Assembly (NCBI GenBank): GCA_900554925.1
Contig: USJG01000018.1
Span: 1-25,272 of the forward strand
Direction of reading: 5' to 3'
From: an uncultured Lachnospiraceae bacterium
GTDB taxonomy: Bacteria; Bacillota; Clostridia; Lachnospirales; Lachnospiraceae
DNA length: 25,272 nt
The position numbers were made by a program, and so were the translations under genes. The notes beneath the pieces are model-generated. The model did not search any database. It saw only the letters and a list, made by a program, of their open reading frames with translations, and had not been told where the DNA came from. Of this stretch, positions 14,486-23,240 are shown piece after piece. Within the stretch, counting starts at the first letter, position 1, and every line of letters starts with the position of its first letter.

Positions 14486-15649
14486 TTATTTTACTACTCT
14501 TACGCGGAATACTCCGTCAATAGACTGAAGTTTATTTATGATCTCATCATCCGCCGGCTTTTCAATATCCAGCATGGTATAAGCAACTTCACCCCTGGAT
14601 TTATTCATCATGTCTGTAATATTAACTCCTTCATCACCAAAGCATGCTGTAAACTTTGTGATCATATTTGCAATATTCTTATGGAAAATTGCCACACGTC
14701 CTGCCTGGGCGCATACACCCATATCGCAGTTCGGGTAATTGACACTGTTGTTAATATTACCGTTCTTCAGGTAATTCATCATTTCCTTTACTGCCATCTT
14801 TGCACAGTTATCTTCCGATTCTTCTGTGGAAGCGCCAAGGTGAGGGATTACAATGCATCCTTCCTGGCCTGCAGTTGTGGGATTGGGGAAATCAGATACA
14901 TACTTGCGCACCTTTCCTTCCCTGATGCCTTCCAGCACATCCTTTTCATTCACAAGAAGGTCTCTTGCAAAATTAAGAAGGATCACGCCCTTTTTCATCT
15001 TTGCGATTGCTTCTTTATTGATCATACCCCTTGTGGAATCAAGCAGCGGCACATGGATCGTGATAATATCGCAATTTTCATAAATTTCTTCCACATTCAG
15101 CACATGCTTTACGTCACGGCTTAAATTCCATGCAGCGTCCACTGAAACATAAGGGTCATAGCCATACACTTCCATTCCCAGATGCTTTGCCACGTTGGCT
15201 ACCTTAACGCCGATGGCGCCAAGCCCGATAATGCCCAGCTTTTTATCCTGAATTTCCGTGCCGGCAAAACGCTTCTTTTCTTTTTCTGTCGCCTTGGCAA
15301 TATTTTCATCTTTGCTGGCGCCTTCTACCCAGTTGATTCCTCCCACAATGTCTCTGGAGGCAAGCAGCATACCTGCAATCACCAGTTCCTTGACACCATT
15401 GGCATTAGCGCCCGGTGTATTGAATACTACAATGCCCTTTTCCGCGCATTTATCAAGGGGAATATTGTTAACGCCCGCCCCTGCTCTGGCAACTGCCAAA
15501 AGGTTATCTGAAAATTCCATATCATGCATGGCGGCGCTTCTTACCAAAATACCGGAGGCTGCATTGACATCCTCTGTTTTTACAAATTCATCTGAAAAAT
15601 TATCAAGTCCTACCTGAGAGATGGGATTTAAGCAATAATACTGAAACAT
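14486..15649 (-). CDS. serA: D-3-phosphoglycerate dehydrogenase
   Basis: 387 residues. It oxidises 3-phosphoglycerate to phosphohydroxypyruvate with NAD, the first step of serine synthesis. Visible: RAGAGVNNI (55-63), the Rossmann motif GIIGLGAIG (139-147), Arg229 of NFARDLLVNE in the catalytic arginine position, and catalytic His270 in IPHLGASTEES. The usual glutamate loop between them is shortened and reads SDFPNP (252-257), a variant seen in a Firmicute subgroup as far as I recall. A C-terminal ACT domain (about 315-387, with VNITDMMNKSRGEVAYTMLDIE) could bind serine for feedback control. It follows serC by 26 bases with AAGGAG as ribosome-binding site, and ends 20 bases from a strong terminator. 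Confidence 0.94.
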   Translation of the reverse strand: MFQYYCLNPISQVGLDNFSDEFVKTEDVNAASGILVRSAAMHDMEFSDNLLAVARAGAGVNNIPLDKCAEKGIVVFNTPGANANGVKELVIAGMLLASRDIVGGINWVEGASKDENIAKATEKEKKRFAGTEIQDKKLGIIGLGAIGVKVANVAKHLGMEVYGYDPYVSVDAAWNLSRDVKHVLNVEEIYENCDIITIHVPLLDSTRGMINKEAIAKMKKGVILLNFARDLLVNEKDVLEGIREGKVRKYVSDFPNPTTAGQEGCIVIPHLGASTEESEDNCAKMAVKEMMNYLKNGNINNSVNYPNCDMGVCAQAGRVAIFHKNIANMITKFTACFGDEGVNITDMMNKSRGEVAYTMLDIEKPADDEIINKLQSIDGVFRVRVVK

Positions 15650-15675
15650 TTATATTTTCTCCTTCATAATTAGAA

Positions 15676-16758
15676 TTAACCGTTATTTTTCTCAAACTCC
15701 TGCATAAACGCAACCAGCTTTTCTACTCCCTCAACAGGCATGGCATTGTAAATGCTTGCACGCATACCGCCAACACTTCTGTGTCCTTTTAAGTTTTCAA
15801 ATCCCGCTTCTTTGGCTTCCTTTACAAACTTAGCGTCAAGCTCTTCATTTCCTGTTACAAAAGGAACATTCATAAGGGAACGGTCTTCTTTCCTTACAGT
15901 GCCCTTAAACAATTTGCTCTCATCCAGAAAATCATAGAGGATTTTTGCTTTCTTTTCATTGTATTCTTTCATGGCAGACAAGCCGCCTTTTCTTTTTAAC
16001 CACTTAAACACCTTACCGCAGATATAAATGCCGTATGTTGGAGGCGTATTGTACAGAGAATCTGCATCTGCATGAGTCTTATACTTTAACATGGTGGGTG
16101 TTCCAGGCAGGGTATCCTCTGTGATCAGGTCTTCTCTGATGATCACGATCACAACACCTGCAGGCCCAACGTTCTTCTGTACGCCGCCGTAGATTACGCC
16201 ATATTTTGAAACGTCAACCGGCTCTGATAAGAAGCAGGATGAAACATCTGCAACCAGTGTATGCCCCTTGGTATTGGGGAGTGTCTTAAACTTTGTACCG
16301 TAAATTGTATTGTTTTCACATATATAAACATAATCCGCATCCTCCGGAATCGGAAGATCTGAACAGTCGGGAATATAAGAAAAAGTCTTATCTGCCGAAG
16401 AAGCAACCTCAACTGCCTCACCATAAATCTTAGCTTCCTGATAAGCTTTCTTTGCCCATTGTCCCGTAACAATATAAGCTGCCTTACGGTTTTTCATAAG
16501 GTTCATGGGAATCATGGCAAACTGCTGGCTGGCTCCCCCCTGTAAAAATAAAACCTTATAATTATCAGGAATATTCATCAATTCTCTTAAATCAGCCTCC
16601 GCTTCCTTGATGATGTTATCGTACACCTTGGAACGATGGCTCATTTCCATAACAGACATCCCTGAACCCTGATAGTCCAACATCTCTTGTGCAGCTTCTT
16701 TTAATACTTCCTCAGGTAAAACTGCCGGACCTGCCGAAAAATTATACACTCTGGCCAC
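15676..16758 (-). CDS. serC: Phosphoserine aminotransferase
   Basis: 360 residues, the normal family length. This pyridoxal-phosphate class V aminotransferase converts phosphohydroxypyruvate and glutamate to phosphoserine, the second step of serine synthesis. Visible: NFSAGPAVLP (6-15), SVMEMSHRSK (35-44), LQGGASQQF (72-80), the cofactor-phosphate region, and the PLP-binding lysine in GGVQKNVGPAG (Lys195). The canonical serine-cluster pairing with serA downstream supports the call. AGGAGGAG precedes the start. It has its own promoter (16818-16846) after the L,D-transpeptidase gene. No terminator is seen between these two genes, so read-through from the ilv-leu unit is possible. Confidence 0.96.
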   Translation of the reverse strand: MARVYNFSAGPAVLPEEVLKEAAQEMLDYQGSGMSVMEMSHRSKVYDNIIKEAEADLRELMNIPDNYKVLFLQGGASQQFAMIPMNLMKNRKAAYIVTGQWAKKAYQEAKIYGEAVEVASSADKTFSYIPDCSDLPIPEDADYVYICENNTIYGTKFKTLPNTKGHTLVADVSSCFLSEPVDVSKYGVIYGGVQKNVGPAGVVIVIIREDLITEDTLPGTPTMLKYKTHADADSLYNTPPTYGIYICGKVFKWLKRKGGLSAMKEYNEKKAKILYDFLDESKLFKGTVRKEDRSLMNVPFVTGNEELDAKFVKEAKEAGFENLKGHRSVGGMRASIYNAMPVEGVEKLVAFMQEFEKNNG

Positions 16759-16817
16759 TTTTATCTCTCCTCCTGTTTATGGGATTTTCCCTTGATCAAC
16801 AAAAACATCTGCAAAAC

Positions 16818-16846
16818 ATTTTAAACTTATTTAACACTTTAGTCAA
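16818..16846 (-). promoter_or_regulatory. Sigma-A promoter of serC-serA
   Basis: On the minus strand TTGACT (16841-16846), a 17-base spacer and TAAAAT (16818-16823). It lies right after the L,D-transpeptidase stop (16852). TTTAGT is repeated at 16838 and 16851, and the perfect palindrome ACTAATTTAGT (16846-16856) abuts the -35, so control by a bound regulator is possible. Confidence 0.8.
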
Positions 16847-16851
16847 CTAAT

Positions 16852-18252
16852 TTAGTAAAACATAACACATGGCGTACCTATTTCCACCATTTCGTAAAGT
16901 TCAGATACCTTATCCAGTGGCGTATTAATGCAGCCGTGGGAACCATTCGTTTTATAAATTTCTCCTCCATAGGTGCTCCTCCAGGAAGCGTCATGAATAC
17001 CGATGGCTCCTTTTACAGGTATCCAGTACTTTACCGGACTTTCGTAATCTTCTCCCCGCAAAACTCTGTTTCTCTGCTTGTTGTATACATAGTTGGTACC
17101 TTCTGGCGTTCCCCGTCTTAAAGAGGTATTTCCCGTAACTACCGGAGTTTCTATTTTTAACTGCCCCTCTTCATAGTAGTACATCATCTGATTGGTCATA
17201 TCAACCTCTATGTAGGTATCTCCTATATCGTCCTTCCCCTGTCTGCGGGCCATCTGGGTATAAGAAGGCGTATGAACCTCTTTCCTGTGCTCTGAAAATG
17301 CCTGTAAAAGATATTCTTTCTCTGCCTTTCTGTCAATTTTGTTTCCATAGATGCCGCCCTCAACTGTCACAATTTCCCCACGAGTAGCCTGAAACTGCCG
17401 CACGCCTCCCACTGTATCATATTCATCTGCCAGTCTGTCAACAAAATCATATACCTTTTCTTCGTCCGTACACAGATCTCCATTTTCATCCAGTACAAAA
17501 TTTCCCTCTTCGTCTGTCATAGCAAAATCACAGACAACACTGCTGTCAACAGGATAGCTTTCCTCTCCAAACTGATACACGATACCGCAGTTTTGATAAG
17601 CCTCCAGTTTTTCCCAAAGCAGCAGCTCCTGCTCCATCTCCTCTGTCATGGGAAGATTTTCATAACAGCCGGCTTTTTCAAGGTCAAGTTGCGTCTCAAA
17701 ACCTTCAAAGGCGGCCTGTATCACTTCTTTCGCCTTTTGCTCATTCAGTACATGGGTGCGCTCGTTGAGCAGATAATACCCCTGATCTCCCTTAAGTATT
17801 TTTACAGTTCTGTCTTCCTGCGTCCTGCCATGAAAAAAAGGAAGGGAATTAACTTTTTCATCATAAGCGGCTTTATCATAGGATACAACCGGCTCCAGGA
17901 TTCTTTCTCCTGCATCTCCCACAAGATTATCGATCCACAGATAAGGATTTTGGCGTTCGAGATAGATAGTTAACGCTTCGTTAAAATCAAAGGTAAGATC
18001 TACCTCCTCCGATAAAACAGCATAAGACTTACCATCACTGTCCGTGATGGTAAGTCCTTCGTAATCAAATTGTTTTAAAAGCTCATCATTTACTTCATTC
18101 ACACTTTTTCCGGTGCAGTAAACACCGTTGATCCATGTACCATAACTGAATCCGTCAGCATAATAATGCACCAGTCCCAGATACATGGCAATAAGTGATA
18201 ATAATATGATCAAAAATCCTATACCGATTCCTTTTAAAACATAACTTTTCAT
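16852..18252 (-). CDS. L,D-transpeptidase (YkuD) with PG_binding_4-type region
   Basis: 466 residues. One N-terminal membrane anchor (about 7-28) puts the rest outside the cell. The middle (about 45-340) resembles peptidoglycan-binding PG_binding_4 modules that precede YkuD in Clostridia. The catalytic YkuD domain (about 345-466) has GIHDASW (418-424; His420) and the nucleophile motif GSHGCINTP (437-445; His439, Cys441). It is expected to form 3-3 cross-links or attach proteins in peptidoglycan, and these enzymes tolerate many beta-lactams. Its ATG overlaps the ilvB stop as ATGA (18249-18252), so it is translationally coupled to a branched-chain amino acid gene, an unexpected partner. serC begins after a separate promoter. 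Confidence 0.93.
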   Translation of the reverse strand: MKSYVLKGIGIGFLIILLSLIAMYLGLVHYYADGFSYGTWINGVYCTGKSVNEVNDELLKQFDYEGLTITDSDGKSYAVLSEEVDLTFDFNEALTIYLERQNPYLWIDNLVGDAGERILEPVVSYDKAAYDEKVNSLPFFHGRTQEDRTVKILKGDQGYYLLNERTHVLNEQKAKEVIQAAFEGFETQLDLEKAGCYENLPMTEEMEQELLLWEKLEAYQNCGIVYQFGEESYPVDSSVVCDFAMTDEEGNFVLDENGDLCTDEEKVYDFVDRLADEYDTVGGVRQFQATRGEIVTVEGGIYGNKIDRKAEKEYLLQAFSEHRKEVHTPSYTQMARRQGKDDIGDTYIEVDMTNQMMYYYEEGQLKIETPVVTGNTSLRRGTPEGTNYVYNKQRNRVLRGEDYESPVKYWIPVKGAIGIHDASWRSTYGGEIYKTNGSHGCINTPLDKVSELYEMVEIGTPCVMFY

Positions 18253-19928
18253 TTTTTCTTTTCCAAATCCGCTGCATCAAACACTTCACTGATAGGCGCT
18301 CCCGCAGGTACCATAGGAAATACCTTGTCATCCTCAGGAATGATACACTCTATAAGCACCGGTCTGTTCATTTCGATTGCCTGCTTAAGCGCTTTTGCAA
18401 CCTCTTCCTTTCGTGTAACCCGGATCGCTTCACAGCCAAGGCCCTTTGCAACCGCGCAGAAATCAACGCCATCATTTAATATTGTCTGGGAATAGCGTTT
18501 TTCGTAAAACAGCGTCTGCCACTGTCTCACCATACCAAGCACATGATTGTTGATTACCACTTCAATAATCGGAATCCTGTACCGGGATGCTGTGGCCAGC
18601 TCGTTCATGTTCATCCGGAAGCATCCGTCACCGGCAATATTAATGCAGACTTTATCCGGCTTTCCCATTTTAGCCCCAATGCAGGCTCCAAGTCCGTATC
18701 CCATTGTCCCCAGGCCGCCGGAGGATAAAAAGGTTCTGGGCTCCGAATACTTATAATATTGCGCCGCCCACATCTGATGCTGTCCAACATCTGTAGTTAT
18801 TACTGCTTTTCCGTCAGTTACTCTGTCGATCTCTTCCATAATATATGGACAGGATAAAACACTGTCATCATAATTAAGCGGATATTTTTCCTTTAATTCC
18901 TTTATATGCGCATTCCAGTCCCTGTGTTCCATCCTGGGCAACCCTTCATTGAGTTTCACAAGGATTTCCTTTAAATCACCTACTATGGAAGCAGCAGTCC
19001 TGATATTTTTATTGATTTCAGCCGCGTCAATATCAATATGCAGCACTTTGGCATTGGATGCAAATTTTGCCGCATTTCCCACAACACGGTCAGAAAATCT
19101 TGCTCCTAAAGCCACCAGCAGATCACATTCACTTACTCCCAGGTTGGAAGCTTTCGTTCCATGCATACCGATCATACCTGTATATCTGTCATCATGTCCG
19201 TCCATAACGCCCTTGCCCATCAGCGTATCGCAGACAGGTGCATCCATAAGCTCTGCCAGGGCCCTGACTTCCTCATAAGCGCCTGAAATGACTGCACCGC
19301 CTCCTACATAAATGAAAGGTTTTTCCGATTGTTTAATCAGCTCTATTGCATTTTGAATATCCTGATCATTATATTTGCATAAGGAGGCAGTTGAAGGAGG
19401 AGCCTGCTTTTCGTACTCACAGATATTTGCAGTCACATCTTTGGTAATATCCACAAGAACCGGGCCGGGACGGCCTTCTTTTGCAATACGGAACGCCTTT
19501 CTGATCGTATCAGCAAGCTTTTTTACATCCTTTACAATATAATTGTGCTTGGTAATCGGCATGGTAATGCCTGCAATATCTACCTCCTGAAAGGAATCTT
19601 TTCCCAAAAGAGGCAGATTTACGTTACAAGTGATTGCCACCACCGGAATCGAATCCATATATGCAGTGGCAATGCCGGTAACAAGATTTGTCGCCCCCGG
19701 ACCGCTGGTAGCAAGGCACACGCCAACCTTACCCGTAGCACGGGCATACCCGTCAGCCGCATGTGCCGCACCCTGTTCATGGGAAGTTAAAATGTGATTG
19801 ATTTCTTCGCTGTGCTTATATAAAGCATCATATACATTCAAAATCGTACCGCCGGGATAGCCAAAAACGGTATCAACTCCCTGTTCCTTTAAGCATTCTA
19901 CTACGATTTCCGCACCAGTAAGCTGCAT
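18249..19928 (-). CDS. ilvB: Acetolactate synthase (AHAS) catalytic subunit
   Basis: 559 residues from MQLTGAEIVV. It condenses pyruvate to acetolactate, or with 2-ketobutyrate to acetohydroxybutyrate, using thiamine diphosphate; it carries FAD. Visible: YPGGTIL (24-30), the catalytic glutamate in SHEQGAAHAADGYAR (Glu51), GARFSDR in the FAD-binding part (275-281), the thiamine-diphosphate motif GDGCFRMN (433-440) with the following INNH, and GMVRQWQ, diagnostic of the anabolic enzyme. Start: GGAGG (19939-19943) is one base from the ATG at 19937 but 10 bases from this one. The regulatory subunit ilvN is not next to it, unlike most anabolic AHAS loci. It lies 44 bases after ilvD and overlaps the L,D-transpeptidase start. 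Confidence 0.96.
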   Translation of the reverse strand: MQLTGAEIVVECLKEQGVDTVFGYPGGTILNVYDALYKHSEEINHILTSHEQGAAHAADGYARATGKVGVCLATSGPGATNLVTGIATAYMDSIPVVAITCNVNLPLLGKDSFQEVDIAGITMPITKHNYIVKDVKKLADTIRKAFRIAKEGRPGPVLVDITKDVTANICEYEKQAPPSTASLCKYNDQDIQNAIELIKQSEKPFIYVGGGAVISGAYEEVRALAELMDAPVCDTLMGKGVMDGHDDRYTGMIGMHGTKASNLGVSECDLLVALGARFSDRVVGNAAKFASNAKVLHIDIDAAEINKNIRTAASIVGDLKEILVKLNEGLPRMEHRDWNAHIKELKEKYPLNYDDSVLSCPYIMEEIDRVTDGKAVITTDVGQHQMWAAQYYKYSEPRTFLSSGGLGTMGYGLGACIGAKMGKPDKVCINIAGDGCFRMNMNELATASRYRIPIIEVVINNHVLGMVRQWQTLFYEKRYSQTILNDGVDFCAVAKGLGCEAIRVTRKEEVAKALKQAIEMNRPVLIECIIPEDDKVFPMVPAGAPISEVFDAADLEKKK

Positions 19929-19972
19929 TTTATCCATTCCTCCTGATTTAAAGTTATTGCACTATTGGTTGA

Positions 19973-21643
19973 TTATTTTCTGGGAATCTCCAGAATTGCC
20001 CCTCTGTTTCCGCTGGTAACCATCTCTCTGTATCTTGCAAGATAACCGCTTGTAACTTCAGGTTCTCTGGGCTGCCATTTTGCGGCCCGTGCAGCCATTT
20101 CTTCTTCTGAAACCTTTATCTCCAGCTTCATCTTTGGAATATTAATGCTGATCATATCTCCTTCTTCCACTAACGCAATAGGACCTCCCACAGCAGCTTC
20201 CGGCGAAACATGGCCAATAGATGCCCCCCTTGAAGCGCCTGAAAAACGTCCGTCTGTGATAAGCGCTACGCTGGAACCAAGTCCCATTCCCGCTATGGCT
20301 GAAGTGGGATTTAACATCTCACGCATGCCGGGTCCGCCTTTGGGGCCTTCATAACGGATGACAACCACATCTCCTGCAACGATCCTGCCGCCTTTGATTG
20401 CGCTGATGGCATCCTCCTCACAGTCGAATACTCTGGCAGGCCCTTCGTGTACCATCATCTCTTCCACAACTGCGGAGCGCTTTACCACGCTTCCGTCAGG
20501 TGCCAGATTCCCCTTTAATACCGCAAGGCCTCCTGTGGCAGAATAGGGATTACTAAGAGGTCTTATTACTTCAGGATTCCTGTTAACCGCACCTTCAATA
20601 TTCTCTCCGATGGTCTTTCCCGTTACTGTCATGCATTCTGTATGAAGAAGCCCTGCGTCGGCAAGCTCTTTCATCACCGCATAAACACCGCCTGCTTCAT
20701 TTAAGTCTTCCATATAAGTAGGACCGGCTGGTGCCAGATGACACAGATTCGGCGTCTTTTCACTGATTTCATTTGCAAAGGAAATATCAAAATCAAAACC
20801 TACTTCATGGGCAATGGCAGGCAGATGCAGCATGGAGTTTGTGGAGCATCCCAGTGCCATATCTACAGTGAGCGCGTTTAAAATCGCTTCCTTTGTCATA
20901 ATATCTCTGGGCCGAATATCTTTGCGGTACATTTCCATTACTGCCATGCCGGCATGCTTAGCCAGCTTGATCCTCTCTGAATAAACTGCCGGAATCGTGC
21001 CGTTTCCTCTAAGGCCCATGCCTAAAGCCTCTGTCAGGCAATTCATGGAATTAGCTGTATACATACCAGAACAGGAACCGCAGGTAGGGCAGGCTTTTTC
21101 CTCAAACTCCCTGACTTCCTCTTCTGTCATCATTCCCGCCGCATGGGAACCTACCGCTTCGAACATGGAGGAAAGACTTCTTTTTTGTCCTTTCACACGT
21201 CCTGCCAGCATGGGACCTCCTGAAACAAATACGGTAGGCACATTAATTCTTGCTGCCGCCATCAACAGCCCCGGTACATTTTTATCGCAGTTGGGAACCA
21301 TTACCAGCGCATCAAACTGATGGGCAAGAGCCATACATTCTGTGGAGTCCGCAATCAAATCTCTTGTTACAAGAGAATATTTCATACCGATATGCCCCAT
21401 TGCGATACCGTCACAAACTGCTATTGCCGGAAATACTACCGGCACGCCGCCAGCCTCTGCAACCCCCAGCTTTACCGCATTAACAATTTTATCCAGATTC
21501 ATGTGGCCCGGTACGATCTCATTATAGGAGCTGACGATACCCACCATAGGTTTCTTCATCTCTTCCTCTGTAAACCCAAGGGCGTTAAATAAACTTCTGT
21601 GGGGTGCCTGCTGTATACCGGATTTTACATTGTCACTTCTCAT
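19973..21643 (-). CDS. ilvD: Dihydroxy-acid dehydratase
   Basis: 556 residues, a normal length. This Fe-S enzyme dehydrates dihydroxy-isovalerate and dihydroxy-methylvalerate to the keto acids for valine/leucine and isoleucine. Visible: NEIVPGHMNL (41-50), AVCDGIAMGH (75-84), PNCDKNVPG (117-125; Cys119, Lys121), and CPTCGSCSGMYTANSMNCL (185-203; Cys191). The PGH instead of PCN near residue 46 suggests the E. coli-like [4Fe-4S] type; this is an inference. The ATG lies 11 bases inside the glycosyltransferase gene upstream, with GGAGAGG as ribosome-binding site, so translation is coupled. ilvB follows 44 bases later. Confidence 0.97.
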   Translation of the reverse strand: MRSDNVKSGIQQAPHRSLFNALGFTEEEMKKPMVGIVSSYNEIVPGHMNLDKIVNAVKLGVAEAGGVPVVFPAIAVCDGIAMGHIGMKYSLVTRDLIADSTECMALAHQFDALVMVPNCDKNVPGLLMAAARINVPTVFVSGGPMLAGRVKGQKRSLSSMFEAVGSHAAGMMTEEEVREFEEKACPTCGSCSGMYTANSMNCLTEALGMGLRGNGTIPAVYSERIKLAKHAGMAVMEMYRKDIRPRDIMTKEAILNALTVDMALGCSTNSMLHLPAIAHEVGFDFDISFANEISEKTPNLCHLAPAGPTYMEDLNEAGGVYAVMKELADAGLLHTECMTVTGKTIGENIEGAVNRNPEVIRPLSNPYSATGGLAVLKGNLAPDGSVVKRSAVVEEMMVHEGPARVFDCEEDAISAIKGGRIVAGDVVVIRYEGPKGGPGMREMLNPTSAIAGMGLGSSVALITDGRFSGASRGASIGHVSPEAAVGGPIALVEEGDMISINIPKMKLEIKVSEEEMAARAAKWQPREPEVTSGYLARYREMVTSGNRGAILEIPRK

Positions 21644-23240
21644 TTTCTACCTCTCCTTTCGTATATAGAACATAGCCCTCATTTTCATAGGCCAGTGTCA
21701 TATTCTGTTTAATATATTCCCAGGGAATTGAGTCATAGTAATGATAAAATTCCCAAACCATCTCATCAAAATCAGGGTCTGTCATTCTTTTGTCCAACAA
21801 AACCATATCTGCTCCCTCGATCTGCCTGTTTTCACAGCGGATACCATATAGGAAATAAAGCAGATATTCCTGATTACAATCTGTAACACAGTAATTTTCC
21901 CACTTCTCAACATCTCCATGAGAAAATGCGTCCTGAATTTCATATTCATTCAGTCCATACTGGCTGTTATACCCTGAAAAGCAAAGACATTTTACTCCAA
22001 ACGCTGTAATCAGCAGCATTGCCGCAATATAGATGGATTTTTCGGTTATCTTTCCGGCGGCCCTGCCCTGAAGGTATTCCAATACCTTTCCGATTAGCAT
22101 CCCCAGCAGCATCGCCAGCAAAGCACCTCCATAGGTAAACACTCTGTAATAAGGGCGCTTACACTGAATCAACAGGCAAATGGGAATCAGCAGAATTTCC
22201 ATGATCAGAACCAGATATAGAAGCATATTTGTACTTTTTCTCTGGGAAATGTCTTTTACCAGCTTATAAATGGAAAAGACCATGCCAATGCCCCAGACCG
22301 CTATAACCACTATCCAAAGCGAATTATAGTAATAACCTGCCAAATTGGCGATCCACTCAAGGAGCCTTCCGGCAAATCCGGCCCTTTCCTCACTTTGAAT
22401 ATAAGGAGTGTCCAGCATATATTCCATTCCTCTGCCAAGTGCCGCTAAGGGAGCTTTCAGGATCATTTGTACATGCCCCATGCCATAATAGCTTCCTGTC
22501 TCGTCCTTAACCAGCAGATTAGAGCCTATTGCCAACCAGATCATGGCATAAAGAATAAGGGTGCCAAGAGCTGCTGTCAGGGAGGCAGCCACTAATTTAA
22601 GCAGCTTCTTTATACTTTCTGTTTTCAGGACGGGACTATTTTCCCATCTGCTCTCCCATATTCCTTTTATCAACAGATAACTGCCGCCGGAAAGACACAA
22701 GGGTATTACCCAATATACATTACTTGTTACTGCATAAAGCCCCAGTACCAGGGCCAGTACGTAAACTGCATAAACCCATTTATGCGCCCGCTTCTGTTCG
22801 CAGATTTGTATCATGCAGACCCACGCTGTGAGAAAGCAGGTGATTCCAAGGGTATATCCCCGTCCCTGAACAGCAAGCTGATTAACAAGATTCATGGATA
22901 TGTAAAAAATCACTGTGGCAAGCGCCATCCAATCCTTCATGTATCTTCCTGCGATCACATAGAGAAGGTACATGTTTGCCAATGCGCACAAATAAGAAAT
23001 GCCTCTGAGTCCAATATAGGGATTTCCCAGATAATTGGCACATGCGGAAAGTACGGAATATCCCACATGATTATTGGGCAGCGGCCAATGAATGGCGGAA
23101 TACAGCGGTCCCTTACTGATAAAGCAATAATAAGTATACAGTTCATCATACCAGGGCGTGAGCAAAAACATCCGCCAGCCATAATAAATGGCCATGATAA
23201 CAAACAATATCCAAAATAAATATTTTCTACTTAATTTCAT
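21633..23240 (-). CDS. Multi-spanning membrane protein, probable GT-C (GT39-like) glycosyltransferase
   Basis: 535 residues from MKLSRKYLF. At least nine hydrophobic segments are visible: about 8-27, 83-97, 103-121, 129-146, 156-172, 178-193, 215-237, 307-326, 338-358, 366-386 and 403-420. A soluble C-terminal part follows (about 425-535). The first extracytoplasmic loop carries WYDELYTYY (30-38), the Asp-Glu pair typical of GT-C enzymes such as protein O-mannosyltransferase and ArnT-like proteins, then PNNHVGYSVL (55-64). It likely transfers a sugar from a lipid carrier outside the membrane; donor and acceptor are unknown. An upstream in-frame TTG (23273) is possible but has poor spacing. 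The gene overlaps leuB by 14 bases and ilvD by 11 bases, so it is deeply built into the operon. Confidence 0.8.
   Translation of the reverse strand: MKLSRKYLFWILFVIMAIYYGWRMFLLTPWYDELYTYYCFISKGPLYSAIHWPLPNNHVGYSVLSACANYLGNPYIGLRGISYLCALANMYLLYVIAGRYMKDWMALATVIFYISMNLVNQLAVQGRGYTLGITCFLTAWVCMIQICEQKRAHKWVYAVYVLALVLGLYAVTSNVYWVIPLCLSGGSYLLIKGIWESRWENSPVLKTESIKKLLKLVAASLTAALGTLILYAMIWLAIGSNLLVKDETGSYYGMGHVQMILKAPLAALGRGMEYMLDTPYIQSEERAGFAGRLLEWIANLAGYYYNSLWIVVIAVWGIGMVFSIYKLVKDISQRKSTNMLLYLVLIMEILLIPICLLIQCKRPYYRVFTYGGALLAMLLGMLIGKVLEYLQGRAAGKITEKSIYIAAMLLITAFGVKCLCFSGYNSQYGLNEYEIQDAFSHGDVEKWENYCVTDCNQEYLLYFLYGIRCENRQIEGADMVLLDKRMTDPDFDEMVWEFYHYYDSIPWEYIKQNMTLAYENEGYVLYTKGEVENEK

Noticed and set aside
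16759..16851. T-box leader before serC
   Set aside because: Only 93 bases are available, filled by a sigma-A promoter; no T-box sequence or terminator hairpin is present.
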